Below are positions 1 to 8,211 of a stretch of 46,298 nt of DNA, in pieces. The DNA is taken from the NCBI GenBank assembly GCA_020060385.1, contig JAGVAH010000136.1:1-46298 (forward strand), given 5' to 3'. Position 1 is the first letter of the stretch, and each line of letters begins with the position of its first letter. The position numbers were made by a program, and so were the translations under genes. The DNA comes from Syntrophobacterales bacterium (GTDB taxonomy: Bacteria; Desulfobacterota; Desulfobaccia; Desulfobaccales; 0-14-0-80-60-11). The notes beneath the pieces are model-generated. The model saw only the letters and a list, made by a program, of their open reading frames with translations, was not told the DNA's origin and made no database searches.

Positions 1-87
1 AAGAAAAAAAATCGCCTCCGGGTGAAATTTTTTCGATGACACTTACTGGTCATCATATGCAAGTTCCTAACCGGACACTGCTGGGAT

Positions 88-141
88 TTAGGGGGATTTA
101 AGGGAACTAATTAAAATCCCCCCCCCTTTTTCAAAGGGGGG
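88..141. repeat. C-run/G-run palindromic repeat
   Basis: CCCCCCTTT at 121-129 pairs with AAAGGGGGG at 133-141 around a 3-nt loop, giving a perfect 9-bp stem. The preceding GGGGGATTTAA-like sequence (91-101) resembles the cores of the repeats near 38.8 kb and 41.5 kb, so this looks like a fragment of the same dispersed family. It has no coding potential. Confidence 0.55.
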
Positions 142-319
142 AGTAAAACCATCATTTTTCTAGCTCATGGCCTTATGAATTGCATCACACCAGTCATAAC
201 TTTTATCATTTCTTGGATGGGGCCATCTCTTTCTGGAAAACCTATCTTTTTTATAATAGTCACCCCTTGGCCTTTAACCTACCCCTAAATTATAAAAGGA
301 TAGTGGCCATTGCGCACCT

Positions 320-345
320 AACTTTGAACCTTGAACTTTGAACCT
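320..345. repeat. GTTCAAAG-type short intergenic repeat
   Basis: Iterated AACTTTGAACC / TTGAACTTTG units. The reverse complement closely matches 10377-10409 in this window, so it is a dispersed intergenic repeat. Function unknown. Confidence 0.5.
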
Positions 346-378
346 TTAGAGGTAGCTACGCGGTTCGCCAGGGACTGA

Positions 379-1302
379 TTAAAGAATTGCACCCACTCCT
401 TCCCAATACGCGTCCACGCGGGCCTGGATTTCCTGGAGGAGGGCGTCATGGCGCTGCGGATGAAAGAGGTGGGCGAAGCGTCCCTGGCGCTGCAGGTATT
501 CCTCCACTGGCAGCCGGGGGTGGGGGATCTTGGTGTGGACCACCTGGCCGTCCACGTATTCCTTGAGGGGCCAGATGCCGGTCTTCACCGCCAGCCTACC
601 GATCTCCACCGTGGCCTGGGGGTCGAAGTCCCAACCCGGGGGACAGGGGGCCAGGGTGAGGATCAGGCGAGGACCCTGAAGATTCTTGGCCTTCTCCATC
701 TTCCGGGCCAGATCCAGGGGTTCGGCCCCCACCGCGGTGGCCGCATAGACCGGTTGATGCGCGGTCCAGATGGCGAAGAGGTCCTTTTTATAACCCAGGC
801 AGCCCCTGGCTCCAAGGCTGGTGGCGGTGCGGGCCGCGTGGGGGGTGGCCTCCGAGTACTGCTGGCCGGTATTGCCGAAACCCTCGTTGTCGTAACAGAG
901 ATAGAGAAAATTGAGGCCCCGTTCCAGGGCGCTGGAGGTGGCGGAGAGCCCCATGCCGTAGGCGGAGCCGTCCCCGGTCAAAACCACCACCTCCAGGTCC
1001 TCTTCCGGCCCCATTCTGCCTTTCATCAGCAGCACGTCCAGGGCGTCCCTGACCCCCTGGGCCCCGGCCGGGGCCGAAGCCATGGCCGTATAGAGCCAGG
1101 AGCCCCGGAAAGGGGTGAAGGGATAGGTGGCCAGGAGCGTCAGGCAGCCCGCGGCATTGACGAACACGGTCTTGGTGCCCAGGAGGTCGTACACCTCATG
1201 GAGCACTTCCAACCCCCCGCACCCCGCGCACATGGGGGTGCCGGTGCCCAGGAGATGGGTGGAGGGAAGGGGTTTGGGACTTCGGAGCGTGGTCTCTTTC
1301 AT
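379..1302 (-). CDS. porB: 2-oxoacid:ferredoxin oxidoreductase, beta (TPP-binding) subunit
   Basis: The 307-residue beta subunit binds thiamine pyrophosphate and a proximal 4Fe-4S cluster in the enzyme that oxidises pyruvate (or another 2-oxoacid) to acyl-CoA, CO2 and reduced ferredoxin. MCAGCGG with Cys25/Cys28, Cys53 and Cys219 (APCPPGW) match the cluster ligands of PorB proteins. GDG at 110-112 followed by DNEGFGNTGQQ at 138-148 is the TPP/Mg2+ motif. The ATG is preceded by a weak purine-rich site. The gene begins 24 bp after the SulP gene and is probably co-transcribed with it; the alpha subunit is about 4.5 kb upstream, which is unusual. Pyruvate is the likeliest substrate, but other 2-oxoacids cannot be excluded. 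Confidence 0.95.
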   Translation of the reverse strand: MKETTLRSPKPLPSTHLLGTGTPMCAGCGGLEVLHEVYDLLGTKTVFVNAAGCLTLLATYPFTPFRGSWLYTAMASAPAGAQGVRDALDVLLMKGRMGPEEDLEVVVLTGDGSAYGMGLSATSSALERGLNFLYLCYDNEGFGNTGQQYSEATPHAARTATSLGARGCLGYKKDLFAIWTAHQPVYAATAVGAEPLDLARKMEKAKNLQGPRLILTLAPCPPGWDFDPQATVEIGRLAVKTGIWPLKEYVDGQVVHTKIPHPRLPVEEYLQRQGRFAHLFHPQRHDALLQEIQARVDAYWEGVGAIL

Positions 1303-1326
1303 ATCTTTTCCCCTGTCAGTGCCGGT

Positions 1327-3567
1327 TCAACTATCCGCCAGGATGCGTACTTCCCTGGAAGTGAGACGGACATTAATGGAAAGGACCTTGGCGATGTTGA
1401 CCACCAATTTCAAGGCCACTTCGGGTTCCTCCCGGGACAGGGCCATGAACTCCGGATAGGTCAGGATGAAGACTTGGGAGTCCTCTTCGGCCCAGACGTC
1501 CGCGGAACGGGGCTGGGCGTCCAGCAGGGCCATTTCCCCGAAGATTACCCCCGCCTCCAGGGTGAAGAGCCGCTTGGACTTCTGCCGGTGGGGCAGGGGA
1601 ATGGTCACCGTCACCGAGCCTTTGGTGAGGATGAATAAGTCCCGGTTGGCCTCTCCCCGATGGATCAGGCGCTCCCCTTTGGGATAGGAACGCAAAATTA
1701 GCCTGCGTTTCAGGGACTCCAACTCCCGGGGAGTAAACCCTTGGGTAATCTCCATCCGCTCCAGGGGAATTTCCCCGGTGGTATCAGGAGCGGGCAGCAA
1801 CTGCCCCAAAAGATCTTCTTCGGCCCATTCCAGGGCGGCATCGGTATCCGGAAAAAATTGCCCTTCCTGGAGCACCTTATTCAAATCCATGATCTCCATG
1901 AACTTCCAGAGGGACTGGTTGCCATGGAGATAGCTGATCAATAGGCGCTTCTCCCGGACCGCCGCGGTCTTGATCAGGTGCAGGAGGATATAGGCTCCGG
2001 TGCTGTCAATTTCATTCACCCGTTTCATATCCAAAATGGCGTAGTCAGCCGCACCCCAGGCACTCTCCACCTCCTTGGCGAGAATTTCGCCGGAGCCGAA
2101 AAATATGGGCCCTTGCAGCTCAAAGACCACAATCCTCCGGCCTTCCCGCCCCAGGATGGCGCTCTGGGCCTCAGGGCGCCTCTTTTTGGCGTGGATCTCG
2201 TCGCCGTAGTAGGTGCGCCGGAAAATGGACTTCCCCATCTTGCCGATAAACAGCAGGGAGGCAATGACGATGCCGATGCCCACCGCATCGATCAACTCAA
2301 AGGTGATGGTAATAACGGCGACGGTGGTGGAAATGCAGAGGTCAAAGAGAATGTCTTTTTCCTTTTGGAAGGGGATCTTACGGTGCTGCCGGATGGAGGC
2401 GGCCAGTTTCTTGACGATGTTGACGCTGCCTTTATCCACCATGGTGACGGCCACCGCCATGATCAGGCCGGCGATGACGGCCAGGGGGATTCTGCCCACC
2501 AGGGGGCCCAGCACCAGGATGACCAGGAGAATGATGACGCTGGACATCATCCCCGCCAGGGAGGTGCGGCCGCCGGCCCGGTAATTCACCAGGGTTCTGG
2601 GAACGCTGCCCGCACAGAAGATGGCGCCGAAAAACGAGGAGACGATATTGCCCAGGCCCTGGGCCCTGAGTTCCCGGTTGCTGCGGTGGCGGTAGCCGCT
2701 CACATGATCCGCGGCCACGCAAGTCAACAGGGACTCCAGGGAACCGAGCAATCCCAGGACCAGGCCGGGAATGACCAGGTAGGGCAGAAAGGCCCAGACC
2801 TGCTGCAGGTTCCAGGTCCGCAGCAGGTCCACATAGACCCTGGGTTCAGGGAACCTGGTGCTGATCTTGCCGATGAGGGGCCCCAGGTGGGAGTAGCCGG
2901 CCAGCGCGCCTAAAAGATAGTAAAATCCGGTGCCCACCAGCAAGGCCACAATGCTGGCGGGAATAATCTTGATCCAGCGGGGCGCCAGAAAGAAGGTCGC
3001 CAGGGTGGTCAGCCCCACCACGATGGTCAGGGGTTCAATTTGGGAAAGATGGTGGAACACGGCAATGAAGCCGGACTTGCCGGCGATGCCCAGCAGCGGC
3101 CCCAGTTGCTTCTGCACCAAGACAAAGGCAATGCCGTTGGTGAATCCGGCCACCACCGGAAAGGGCACATATTTGATGAGATTGCCGCAACGCAGCGTGC
3201 CCAGGCAAACCTGGAAAATGCCGCCGATGAGAATGGTGATGCAGACCAGGCCCACCAAGACCGCCACCCGGGGCCCCAGGGCTGGGGGAACCTGGGGGTT
3301 GGCCGCCAAGAGGGCCACCAGCGCGGCCAACACCAGGGTAGACGGGGCCTTGGGGCCGCTGATCTGGATGGGATTGCCCCCCAGCCAGGCGGCCACAAAC
3401 CCGGCAAAGACCGCGGTATAAAGGCCCAGGAGTGCGCCGCTGGCTGCAAAACCAACCCCCAGGGGGGCAAAGACAATGATGCCGTAGCCGATGCATTGGG
3501 GGATGGTAATGGTGGCCGCGGTCAGGGCTCCGGAGAGGTCTCCTTTCAAGTTGGAAAAGTTCACCAC
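1327..3567 (-). CDS. SulP-family anion transporter with STAS and cyclic-nucleotide-binding domains
   Basis: A 746-residue inner-membrane protein. Residues 1 to about 440 form the multi-spanning SulP permease, including a GPKAPSTLV segment. About 450-570 is a STAS domain containing the DSTGAYIL loop expected of STAS folds. About 615-735 is a cyclic-nucleotide-binding domain with FGEMALLDAQPRSADV, matching the phosphate-binding cassette including its Arg. SulP proteins carry sulfate, bicarbonate or organic anions; the fused sensor suggests direct control by cAMP or a related nucleotide, which is inference. The start is GTG (3565-3567) with a GGGGAGAGGGG-type ribosome site. It sits between the alpha and beta subunit genes of the 2-oxoacid oxidoreductase on the same strand, 24 bp upstream of porB. 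The substrate cannot be read from sequence. Confidence 0.92.
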   Translation of the reverse strand: MVNFSNLKGDLSGALTAATITIPQCIGYGIIVFAPLGVGFAASGALLGLYTAVFAGFVAAWLGGNPIQISGPKAPSTLVLAALVALLAANPQVPPALGPRVAVLVGLVCITILIGGIFQVCLGTLRCGNLIKYVPFPVVAGFTNGIAFVLVQKQLGPLLGIAGKSGFIAVFHHLSQIEPLTIVVGLTTLATFFLAPRWIKIIPASIVALLVGTGFYYLLGALAGYSHLGPLIGKISTRFPEPRVYVDLLRTWNLQQVWAFLPYLVIPGLVLGLLGSLESLLTCVAADHVSGYRHRSNRELRAQGLGNIVSSFFGAIFCAGSVPRTLVNYRAGGRTSLAGMMSSVIILLVILVLGPLVGRIPLAVIAGLIMAVAVTMVDKGSVNIVKKLAASIRQHRKIPFQKEKDILFDLCISTTVAVITITFELIDAVGIGIVIASLLFIGKMGKSIFRRTYYGDEIHAKKRRPEAQSAILGREGRRIVVFELQGPIFFGSGEILAKEVESAWGAADYAILDMKRVNEIDSTGAYILLHLIKTAAVREKRLLISYLHGNQSLWKFMEIMDLNKVLQEGQFFPDTDAALEWAEEDLLGQLLPAPDTTGEIPLERMEITQGFTPRELESLKRRLILRSYPKGERLIHRGEANRDLFILTKGSVTVTIPLPHRQKSKRLFTLEAGVIFGEMALLDAQPRSADVWAEEDSQVFILTYPEFMALSREEPEVALKLVVNIAKVLSINVRLTSREVRILADS

Positions 3568-3694
3568 GCTGTTGCCCCTCTCCCCGGCAGGACGGAGATC
3601 GATGCTCAGGAATGCTTGGGGGTGGCGGTCAAGACGTTAGCTTTGGTCTGTAGAATACGCCGATCTGGGAGAGGGTGTCAATAGTCAGGAGAAT

Positions 3695-3785
3695 TCAAGG
3701 GATTGCCTTAACTTCTGCCCTTCTTCCCGGGAAGTTTCCCTGGCCGCCAAATTGTGCCCCCCAGGTCCCGGCCCCTAGCAGCCGG
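3695..3785 (-). repeat. Possible fourth, highly degenerate copy of the porA 3' end
   Basis: On the minus strand a GGGGCCGGGACCTGG stretch, identical to the porA segment encoding GGRDL, is followed about 50 nt later by CAGAAGTTAAGGCAATC, which resembles the porA segment for RKLQAI. Order and orientation match porA. The match is short and the sequence between the anchors does not align, so chance similarity is possible. It lies directly between the SRPBCC and SulP genes. Confidence 0.25.
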
Positions 3786-3812
3786 ATGGGGGTGGGGCAG
3801 GCGCAGCCCCTT

Positions 3813-4586
3813 CTATTCTTTCTTCTCCACCAGCACCTGGTCTTCCAGGGCCATCTGGCGCCAGAGGGCACCCTTTTCCCGGCCGGGGACCCCGACGCTT
3901 TGGCCGGAGGCATAGATGGTCTCGTAATATTGGTATTGATCGGGCCGGCCATTCTCCGGGTTTTCCGGGTCCCCGGTGCGTACCTGGTATTTCTCCACCC
4001 GTTCCTTGATCCCCAGGAGTTGCCGCCGGGCCATAATGCTGTCCATCACTTGAAATACCCCCACGGCCAGCCGGGCCAGGGGCCCGCCCGCATCCCCCGA
4101 CATGCGGATTACCAGACGGGAGCCCCGGTCTTGAGGAGTGACCAGGATGTCCACCACCATGCGGGCCTTCGACCCCAGAAAATGTTCCCCCCCCACCCAC
4201 CAGACCAGTTCCCGGCCCGGCTCCAGATGACGGAGGTAACCGATGGCGGAGGCGTCCCCCAATTGCGGTGCCGGTATCCAGGAGACCAGGTGGAGCGCGG
4301 AGGCCTTGTTGCCGTTATCCAAGAAGTCGTAGCTGTACCAGCCCGCGCCCCGGCCCATCTGCGCCAGCCAGGGCCAGACCGCGTCCGGGGGCGGTGCCAG
4401 GGAAATGGCCCGGGTCATGGTCACCCGGGCCGGGGGACCGCCCTGCAGATAGGCGTCGCCGGTCATCGCCGCGGCGCACTCTGCCGCGGTCGCGCCCCAA
4501 CGGGTGCCCCAGGAGATAAAGGCCCTGAAGAGAAACACGCTCACTAACATTAAAACCGCGGCAATAATGATGATATACAGGTTCAT
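3813..4586 (-). CDS. Membrane-anchored SRPBCC-family protein
   Basis: A 257-residue protein with one N-terminal hydrophobic helix (YIIIIAAVLMLVSVFLF) followed by an SRPBCC/START-like fold: TRAISLAPPPDAVWPWLAQMG is the typical first strand and helix, and WYSYDFLDN with the later conserved Trp and Gly residues fits the family. Such proteins bind hydrophobic ligands or act in lipid and cofactor handling; no substrate can be assigned. The start is set at 4586 because GGGGAGGAGA sits just upstream; an upstream TTG (4604) would bury this site inside the gene. It lies on the same strand within the split oxidoreductase locus, flanked by porA 3'-end remnants. Confidence 0.8.
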   Translation of the reverse strand: MNLYIIIIAAVLMLVSVFLFRAFISWGTRWGATAAECAAAMTGDAYLQGGPPARVTMTRAISLAPPPDAVWPWLAQMGRGAGWYSYDFLDNGNKASALHLVSWIPAPQLGDASAIGYLRHLEPGRELVWWVGGEHFLGSKARMVVDILVTPQDRGSRLVIRMSGDAGGPLARLAVGVFQVMDSIMARRQLLGIKERVEKYQVRTGDPENPENGRPDQYQYYETIYASGQSVGVPGREKGALWRQMALEDQVLVEKKE

Positions 4587-4612
4587 CTGTTCTCCTCCCC
4601 CCAACTTTTGCC

Positions 4613-4700
4613 TCTACGCTTGGGCAATTGCCTGCAATTTTCTGAACTCCATCGCATTCTTCCGGCGCCAGGTCCAGGCCCCCAGGCACCGCTCAGTCTC
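4613..4700 (-). pseudogene. Degenerate copy of the porA 3' end (copy 3)
   Basis: Read on the minus strand, one frame gives GGLDLAPEE, like GGRDLAPEE of porA, and a shifted frame gives EFRKLQAIAQA then TAG, matching EVRKLQAIAQV near the porA C-terminus. About 80 bp between these two blocks of porA are missing. The frames differ, so this is a dead remnant rather than a gene. The second frame is open for 42 codons (4614-4742 from a TTG), but no ribosome site precedes it. It lies immediately upstream of the SRPBCC gene. Confidence 0.5.
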
Positions 4701-4864
4701 CAGGGCCGGGAGACCATGGGCCAGCCAATATTGACAGATCAAGGCTGGTACGTTAAAAACTTGCGGGGGCGATTCCTCTCACAGGCATGCCTGAATTGAC
4801 CGAGGTGGTGGCCCCTGGGTCCCATCCTGCCGGCGGCTGCGCCCTGCCGGGGGGGAGAAAAGCC

Positions 4865-5128
4865 ATGGAAACCTTCCGCCATAACCTTGCGCCCGGTGAA
4901 GTAAAGATCTTTTTGAAAACCGTGGGGGAACTGACGGAAAACCTCTTCATCCATTATTGCTTTAAAACCCCGGCCGCTTGCCCTCAATGCGGCCGCCCGG
5001 GGCTCTGCCGGGCCGCGGCGGTCAGTCTCTTGAGCAGCAGCTTTGACAAGGTAACCCACGAAATCAGCGTCTGCCTTAAATGCAGATACAAAGCTCTATC
5101 CACCGTTACGACCTGTGAGTCATTATAG
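4865..5128 (+). CDS. Small CxxC zinc-ribbon-like protein, unknown function
   Basis: An 87-residue ORF starting at ATG 4865, preceded by GGGGGGGAGAAAAGCC, a plausible ribosome site. The C-terminal half has ACPQCG, a further Cys (GLC) and VCLKC, which look like the knuckles of a zinc ribbon. No family was recognised. It is the only plus-strand gene inside the minus-strand oxidoreductase locus and is flanked by two porA 3'-end remnants, so it may have arrived separately. The frame is open further upstream (from 4787), but that part is Gly/Pro-rich and less protein-like. Confidence is moderate because the call rests on the Cys pattern and ribosome site only. Confidence 0.5.
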   Translation: METFRHNLAPGEVKIFLKTVGELTENLFIHYCFKTPAACPQCGRPGLCRAAAVSLLSSSFDKVTHEISVCLKCRYKALSTVTTCESL

Positions 5129-5179
5129 CCGCCACCTTCCGGCCAACTGGCCGGGAATCCCCCGGTCCTCTCCCGCCAA

Positions 5180-5275
5180 TCACTTTTCCTCCCCTGCCAA
5201 CCTCCCCCTCTCCGCCTGGGCCAGGGCCTGTAACTTCCTGACCTCCCTCAACTCTTTCTCGGTGTAAAGGAGCCG
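5180..5275 (-). pseudogene. Partial duplicate of the porA 3' end (copy 2)
   Basis: The minus strand encodes RLLYTEKELREVRKL then QALAQAERGRL and stops after 31 codons, nearly identical to the C-terminus of the intact porA (RLLYTEEELREVRKL then QAIAQVERGRL). Manual alignment of 75 nt against the native end (about 5886-5960) gives roughly 9 mismatches. No start codon or upstream porA body is attached; homology stops just before this block. It lies directly downstream of the secreted-protein gene. Confidence 0.8.
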
Positions 5276-5324
5276 CGGCCGCGGGGCCGCCGCTGCCACT
5301 ATTTTGCACCCGGGCCCTAGAGGA

Positions 5325-5810
5325 TCAGGGTTGGGGAGGGCCCACCCTCCCGGCGTTATCCATGATTTTCTGCCCGGTCACCCGGCCTTTCTCCACCGTG
5401 ATCATCAGGTCTTTTTCATGGATGGGCTGGGGCATTCTGACTCTGAGGACCTTGGCCTGGGGGACCCGGAGCTGGCCCGTGAACCAGGTGGCGGGTATGG
5501 GGGCCTTTTGGCCCGGGAAAAGGGCCTCCAGGCCCACCTCCCCCTTCTCAGTCCAGGCCCGGATGGCCTTTAAGTAGAGAACGCCCCCCTTAATTTCCCA
5601 GGTGGCTCTGTAGCCCCGCCAGGTAGCGGTATTGGGCCACCGGAACTGGGGGCGGGGGTGGCCGTCGCGGTAATACTGCTCCAGGGGGAGACTGTAGAGA
5701 GAATGTTTCTGGCCCTCGATGATGATGGAGTCCGGTATCTGGACGGTGGCCAGGGCCGCCTGGGGCACCAGGAAAGCCAGCACTACGAAGGCCGCGAGCA
5801 AGGCTCTCAT
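5325..5810 (-). CDS. Secreted protein of unknown function
   Basis: A 161-residue protein with a clear Sec signal peptide (MRALLAAFVVLAFLVPQAALA, cleaved after ALA), so it is exported to the periplasm or beyond. The mature part begins TVQIPDSIIIEGQKHSLYSL and is rich in aromatic and basic residues; PRPQFRWPNTATWRGYRATW followed by EIKGGVLYLKAIRAW suggests a compact beta fold. I recognise no named family or catalytic motif. The ATG follows a strong AAAAGGAGG site. It starts 50 bp after the porA stop and is probably in its transcript. A duplicate of the porA tail follows it. Confidence 0.8.
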   Translation of the reverse strand: MRALLAAFVVLAFLVPQAALATVQIPDSIIIEGQKHSLYSLPLEQYYRDGHPRPQFRWPNTATWRGYRATWEIKGGVLYLKAIRAWTEKGEVGLEALFPGQKAPIPATWFTGQLRVPQAKVLRVRMPQPIHEKDLMITVEKGRVTGQKIMDNAGRVGPPQP

Positions 5811-5860
5811 CTTTGCCTCCTTTTAAACTGCCAGGGAATCATTGCTCCGTGTCCCCGATT

Positions 5861-7114
5861 TCATCTTGTTTTGTCCTCAAGCCCCAATCTCCCCCTCTCC
5901 ACCTGGGCGATAGCCTGTAACTTCCTGACCTCCCTCAATTCCTCCTCCGTGTAAAGGAGCCGGGGGGGCGGGGCCTGGCCGCTCTCTGCGGCCTGGCGGG
6001 TGATGGCAGCCATCTCATAAAACTCCTCCGGCGCCAGGTCCCGGCCCCCCAGGCCGCCGATAAAGCTGGTGAGGACCGGCGCATCTTTCTGGCCATAGAG
6101 GGCCGAGGCCAGTTCCGTAAAGAGCACCCCGCCCTTGCCCAGGGAGATATTCTGGTCAATGACTGCCGCTCCTTTTTTGCCCAGGAGAGCCTCCCGGAGC
6201 CGGGCCTCCGGAAAGGGCCTGAGAAGCCGGGGCCGCACCAGGCCGATTTTTACGCCCGCGTCCCTAAGGCGGTCCACCGCGTCCTTGGCCTTGAGGGCAA
6301 AGGAACCGATCATGACGAAGACGAACTCGGCGTCCTCAGTACGAAAAACCTCCACTGCCTCGTGGCGCCGCCCGCAGGTCCGGGCGAACTCATCGGCCAC
6401 CTCGTCATAGACCATGAGGCCGTTTAAAGAGGCCAGGTGCATCTCGTAGCGAAAATAGGAATAGGGGCTGCCCCCCAGGACCACCACCGCCTGGCTCACC
6501 GGCGCGCTGGCCCGGAATTTTTGCATTCCGGATTCAAAAGTACCTACAAAGCCCCGGGCCTTATCCCCGTTGGGAATCTCCACCGGCTCCCGGGTGAAGG
6601 AGAGATAAAACCCGTCCATATTGACGATCACCGGCAGGCGCACCCTTTGGTCTTCCGCCAGGCGGAAGGCCAACAGCACGCTGTCCAGCACCTCCTGGCA
6701 GGTGGCGCAGTGGATCTGCAGGAAGCCGGAGTCCCGGGCCGCCAGGATGTCGTTGTGGTCGGGCTCCAGGGTGATGGGCGCGGACAGCCCCCGGGAGACG
6801 TTCACCAGCACAAAGGGGGCGCGCCAGCCCGCCACGGTATAGAGCATCTCCATGGCGTACAACAGGCCCTGGCTGGAAGTGGCGGTGAAGACCCGGACCC
6901 CGGTGGCGGCCGCGGCTCCCGCGGCCGTGGCCATGGAGTGTTCGGACTCCAGGGTCACCAGACGGCAGTCCAGTTCCCCGGTGTCCGTCCAGTGGGCCAG
7001 GGTTTCGATAATCTCCGTCTGGGGGGTGATGGGGAAGGCCGGCACATAGTCTACCCCGGCCAGCCGGGCCCCCCAGGCCGCCGCGGCGTTGCCGGTCAAA
7101 AGCCTCCGGGTCAT
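5861..7114 (-). CDS. porA: 2-oxoacid:ferredoxin oxidoreductase, alpha subunit
   Basis: A 417-residue alpha subunit that, with beta, forms the TPP active site. The N-terminal GNAAAAWGARLAGVDYVPAF then PITPQTEIIE is the family signature, and LESEHSMATAAGAAAATG is the conserved pyrimidine-binding region. A transketolase-C-like domain follows (VGLVRPRLLRPFP, IDQNISLGKGG). ATG 7114 is chosen because CAGGAGATC precedes it by a normal distance and the protein then begins MTRRLLTGNAAAA; an in-frame start 16 codons earlier lacks this site. The gene is 125 bp downstream of the gamma-delta gene with a palindromic repeat between. Its 3' end is the source of several degenerate copies further along the locus. 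Confidence 0.95.
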   Translation of the reverse strand: MTRRLLTGNAAAAWGARLAGVDYVPAFPITPQTEIIETLAHWTDTGELDCRLVTLESEHSMATAAGAAAATGVRVFTATSSQGLLYAMEMLYTVAGWRAPFVLVNVSRGLSAPITLEPDHNDILAARDSGFLQIHCATCQEVLDSVLLAFRLAEDQRVRLPVIVNMDGFYLSFTREPVEIPNGDKARGFVGTFESGMQKFRASAPVSQAVVVLGGSPYSYFRYEMHLASLNGLMVYDEVADEFARTCGRRHEAVEVFRTEDAEFVFVMIGSFALKAKDAVDRLRDAGVKIGLVRPRLLRPFPEARLREALLGKKGAAVIDQNISLGKGGVLFTELASALYGQKDAPVLTSFIGGLGGRDLAPEEFYEMAAITRQAAESGQAPPPRLLYTEEELREVRKLQAIAQVERGRLGLEDKTR

Positions 7115-7164
7115 GGTTCGATCTCCTGAGTGGTGGTTGGGGGGAGGGCTGGGGGCCAGCATTA

Positions 7165-7226
7165 AGTAATCAGTGATCAGTAATCAGTTTTTCTCACTGA
7201 TCACTGGCTACTGATCACTGATCACT
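7165..7226. repeat. TGATCA-rich inverted repeat
   Basis: AGTAATCAGTGATCAGTAATCAGT (7165-7188, given here as a described region) is followed by CACTGATCACTGGCTAC and TGATCACTGATCACT, forming an imperfect long hairpin around TTTTCT. It sits between the gamma-delta and alpha genes of one operon and might modulate processing or expression. It looks like a dispersed intergenic repeat. Confidence 0.6.
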
Positions 7227-7239
7227 TTCTATGCGGCAC

Positions 7240-8178
7240 TTAGTCCCCTCCCCCAACAACTTCATCTCCTGCCGCCTCCTCCTCCGGGACCGCCCGGATG
7301 GCATGGGCGGGGCAGGAGGTCATACAGATGAGGCAGCCCTTGCAGTGTTCGTAGTCGATCTGCGGGTAGCCTTCTGCATTGACGGTGATGGTGCTGTCCG
7401 GGCACAAGGTGCTGCAGATCCAGGCGCAGCGATGGCAGCGGTCATGGTCGATCACCGGCCGCACGGTGCGCCACAGGCCCGTGGGCACCTGGGCGCTGCT
7501 GGCCGGGGTGAAAATGTCCGGCGCGGCCAGGTTGGCCCCGTCAAAGGGGAGGTCGATCCAGTGGGGTTTATCGTAAGTTGCGGCGGAGGGCTCGGGGACT
7601 TCGGTCACGCAGCCGGCGTTCTCCTCCATCAAATCATAGGCCCCCAGGGCTGCGTCCAAATCCCTGGCCACCACAGCTTCCCCCAGATGGGCCAGTTCCT
7701 CCCGGATGGCCTGGGCCAGGCAGTCCCGGGGGATCACCCCCACCAGCCGGGCCGCGGCCCCGGCGCAGGCCGCGCCGATGAAGCGCAATTCGTGGGGATC
7801 GGTTAAGGCTGCGGCCCGGGGCAGGGTGAGCACCGGCCCCGCCAGGTTCAGCCTCTCCCGCCAGACTGCGTTTTTTTCCCTACTGCTAATGAGGAGCACG
7901 GTCCGGGGGGTGATCCCCGCCAATACCCCGGCTGCGGGAATGGACACCAGGGTCTCGTCCGCGACGATGACCAGGTCCGGCCGGCGGATAATCCCCCGTT
8001 CATTGATGGGGGTCCGGGAGGCCCGGACATAGGCGAAGATGGGCGCGCCCCGGCGTTCCGCGCCATAACGGGGGGCATCCTGAACTTCAAAACCCGCGAG
8101 GAAAAAGGCCGTGCCCAAAAGGCGGCTGGCGGTCTTCATGCCCTGGCCGCCCCGGCCGTGGAAACGGAGGCGATACAT
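7240..8178 (-). CDS. 2-oxoacid:ferredoxin oxidoreductase, fused gamma-delta subunit
   Basis: A 312-residue fusion. Residues 1 to about 185 are the gamma domain, starting MYRLRFHGRGGQGMKTASRL with the characteristic HGRGGQG and APRYGAERRGAPI. The C-terminal part is a delta-type ferredoxin domain with two CxxCxxxCxxxCP-type motifs (CHRCAWICSTLCP, and CKGCLICMTSCP with two residues between the second and third Cys), expected to hold two 4Fe-4S clusters passing electrons to external ferredoxin. ATG 8178 is preceded by CAGGAGGTG; an upstream in-frame start would add 29 Gly/Pro-rich residues read from a palindromic repeat and is rejected. It is the first gene of the oxidoreductase group. Confidence 0.94.
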   Translation of the reverse strand: MYRLRFHGRGGQGMKTASRLLGTAFFLAGFEVQDAPRYGAERRGAPIFAYVRASRTPINERGIIRRPDLVIVADETLVSIPAAGVLAGITPRTVLLISSREKNAVWRERLNLAGPVLTLPRAAALTDPHELRFIGAACAGAAARLVGVIPRDCLAQAIREELAHLGEAVVARDLDAALGAYDLMEENAGCVTEVPEPSAATYDKPHWIDLPFDGANLAAPDIFTPASSAQVPTGLWRTVRPVIDHDRCHRCAWICSTLCPDSTITVNAEGYPQIDYEHCKGCLICMTSCPAHAIRAVPEEEAAGDEVVGGGD

Positions 8179-8211
8179 GGCGCACCTCCTGATGGTGTCG
8201 GCAAATAATCC

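Larger units (their letters stand above)
1..378. other. Non-coding left flank with palindromic repeats
   Basis: I see no convincing gene here. The stretch holds a C/G-run hairpin (121-141), an A/T-rich segment and a short GTTCAA-type repeat (320-345). It lies downstream of the minus-strand porB gene; no hairpin followed by a T-run suitable as a porB terminator is evident. Confidence 0.6.

Noticed and set aside
448-1638. 396-codon plus-strand ORF over porB
   Set aside because: It is antisense to porB and the end of SulP, rich in Gly, His and Gln, with no recognisable motif; the minus-strand frames are clear proteins.
1978-2913. 311-codon plus-strand ORF over SulP
   Set aside because: Antisense shadow with repetitive Asp/Gly/Gln/His composition; no family features.
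4614-4742. 42-codon minus-strand ORF ending EFRKLQAIAQA
   Set aside because: It has only a TTG start without a ribosome site and its end matches the porA tail; treated as a remnant of porA instead.
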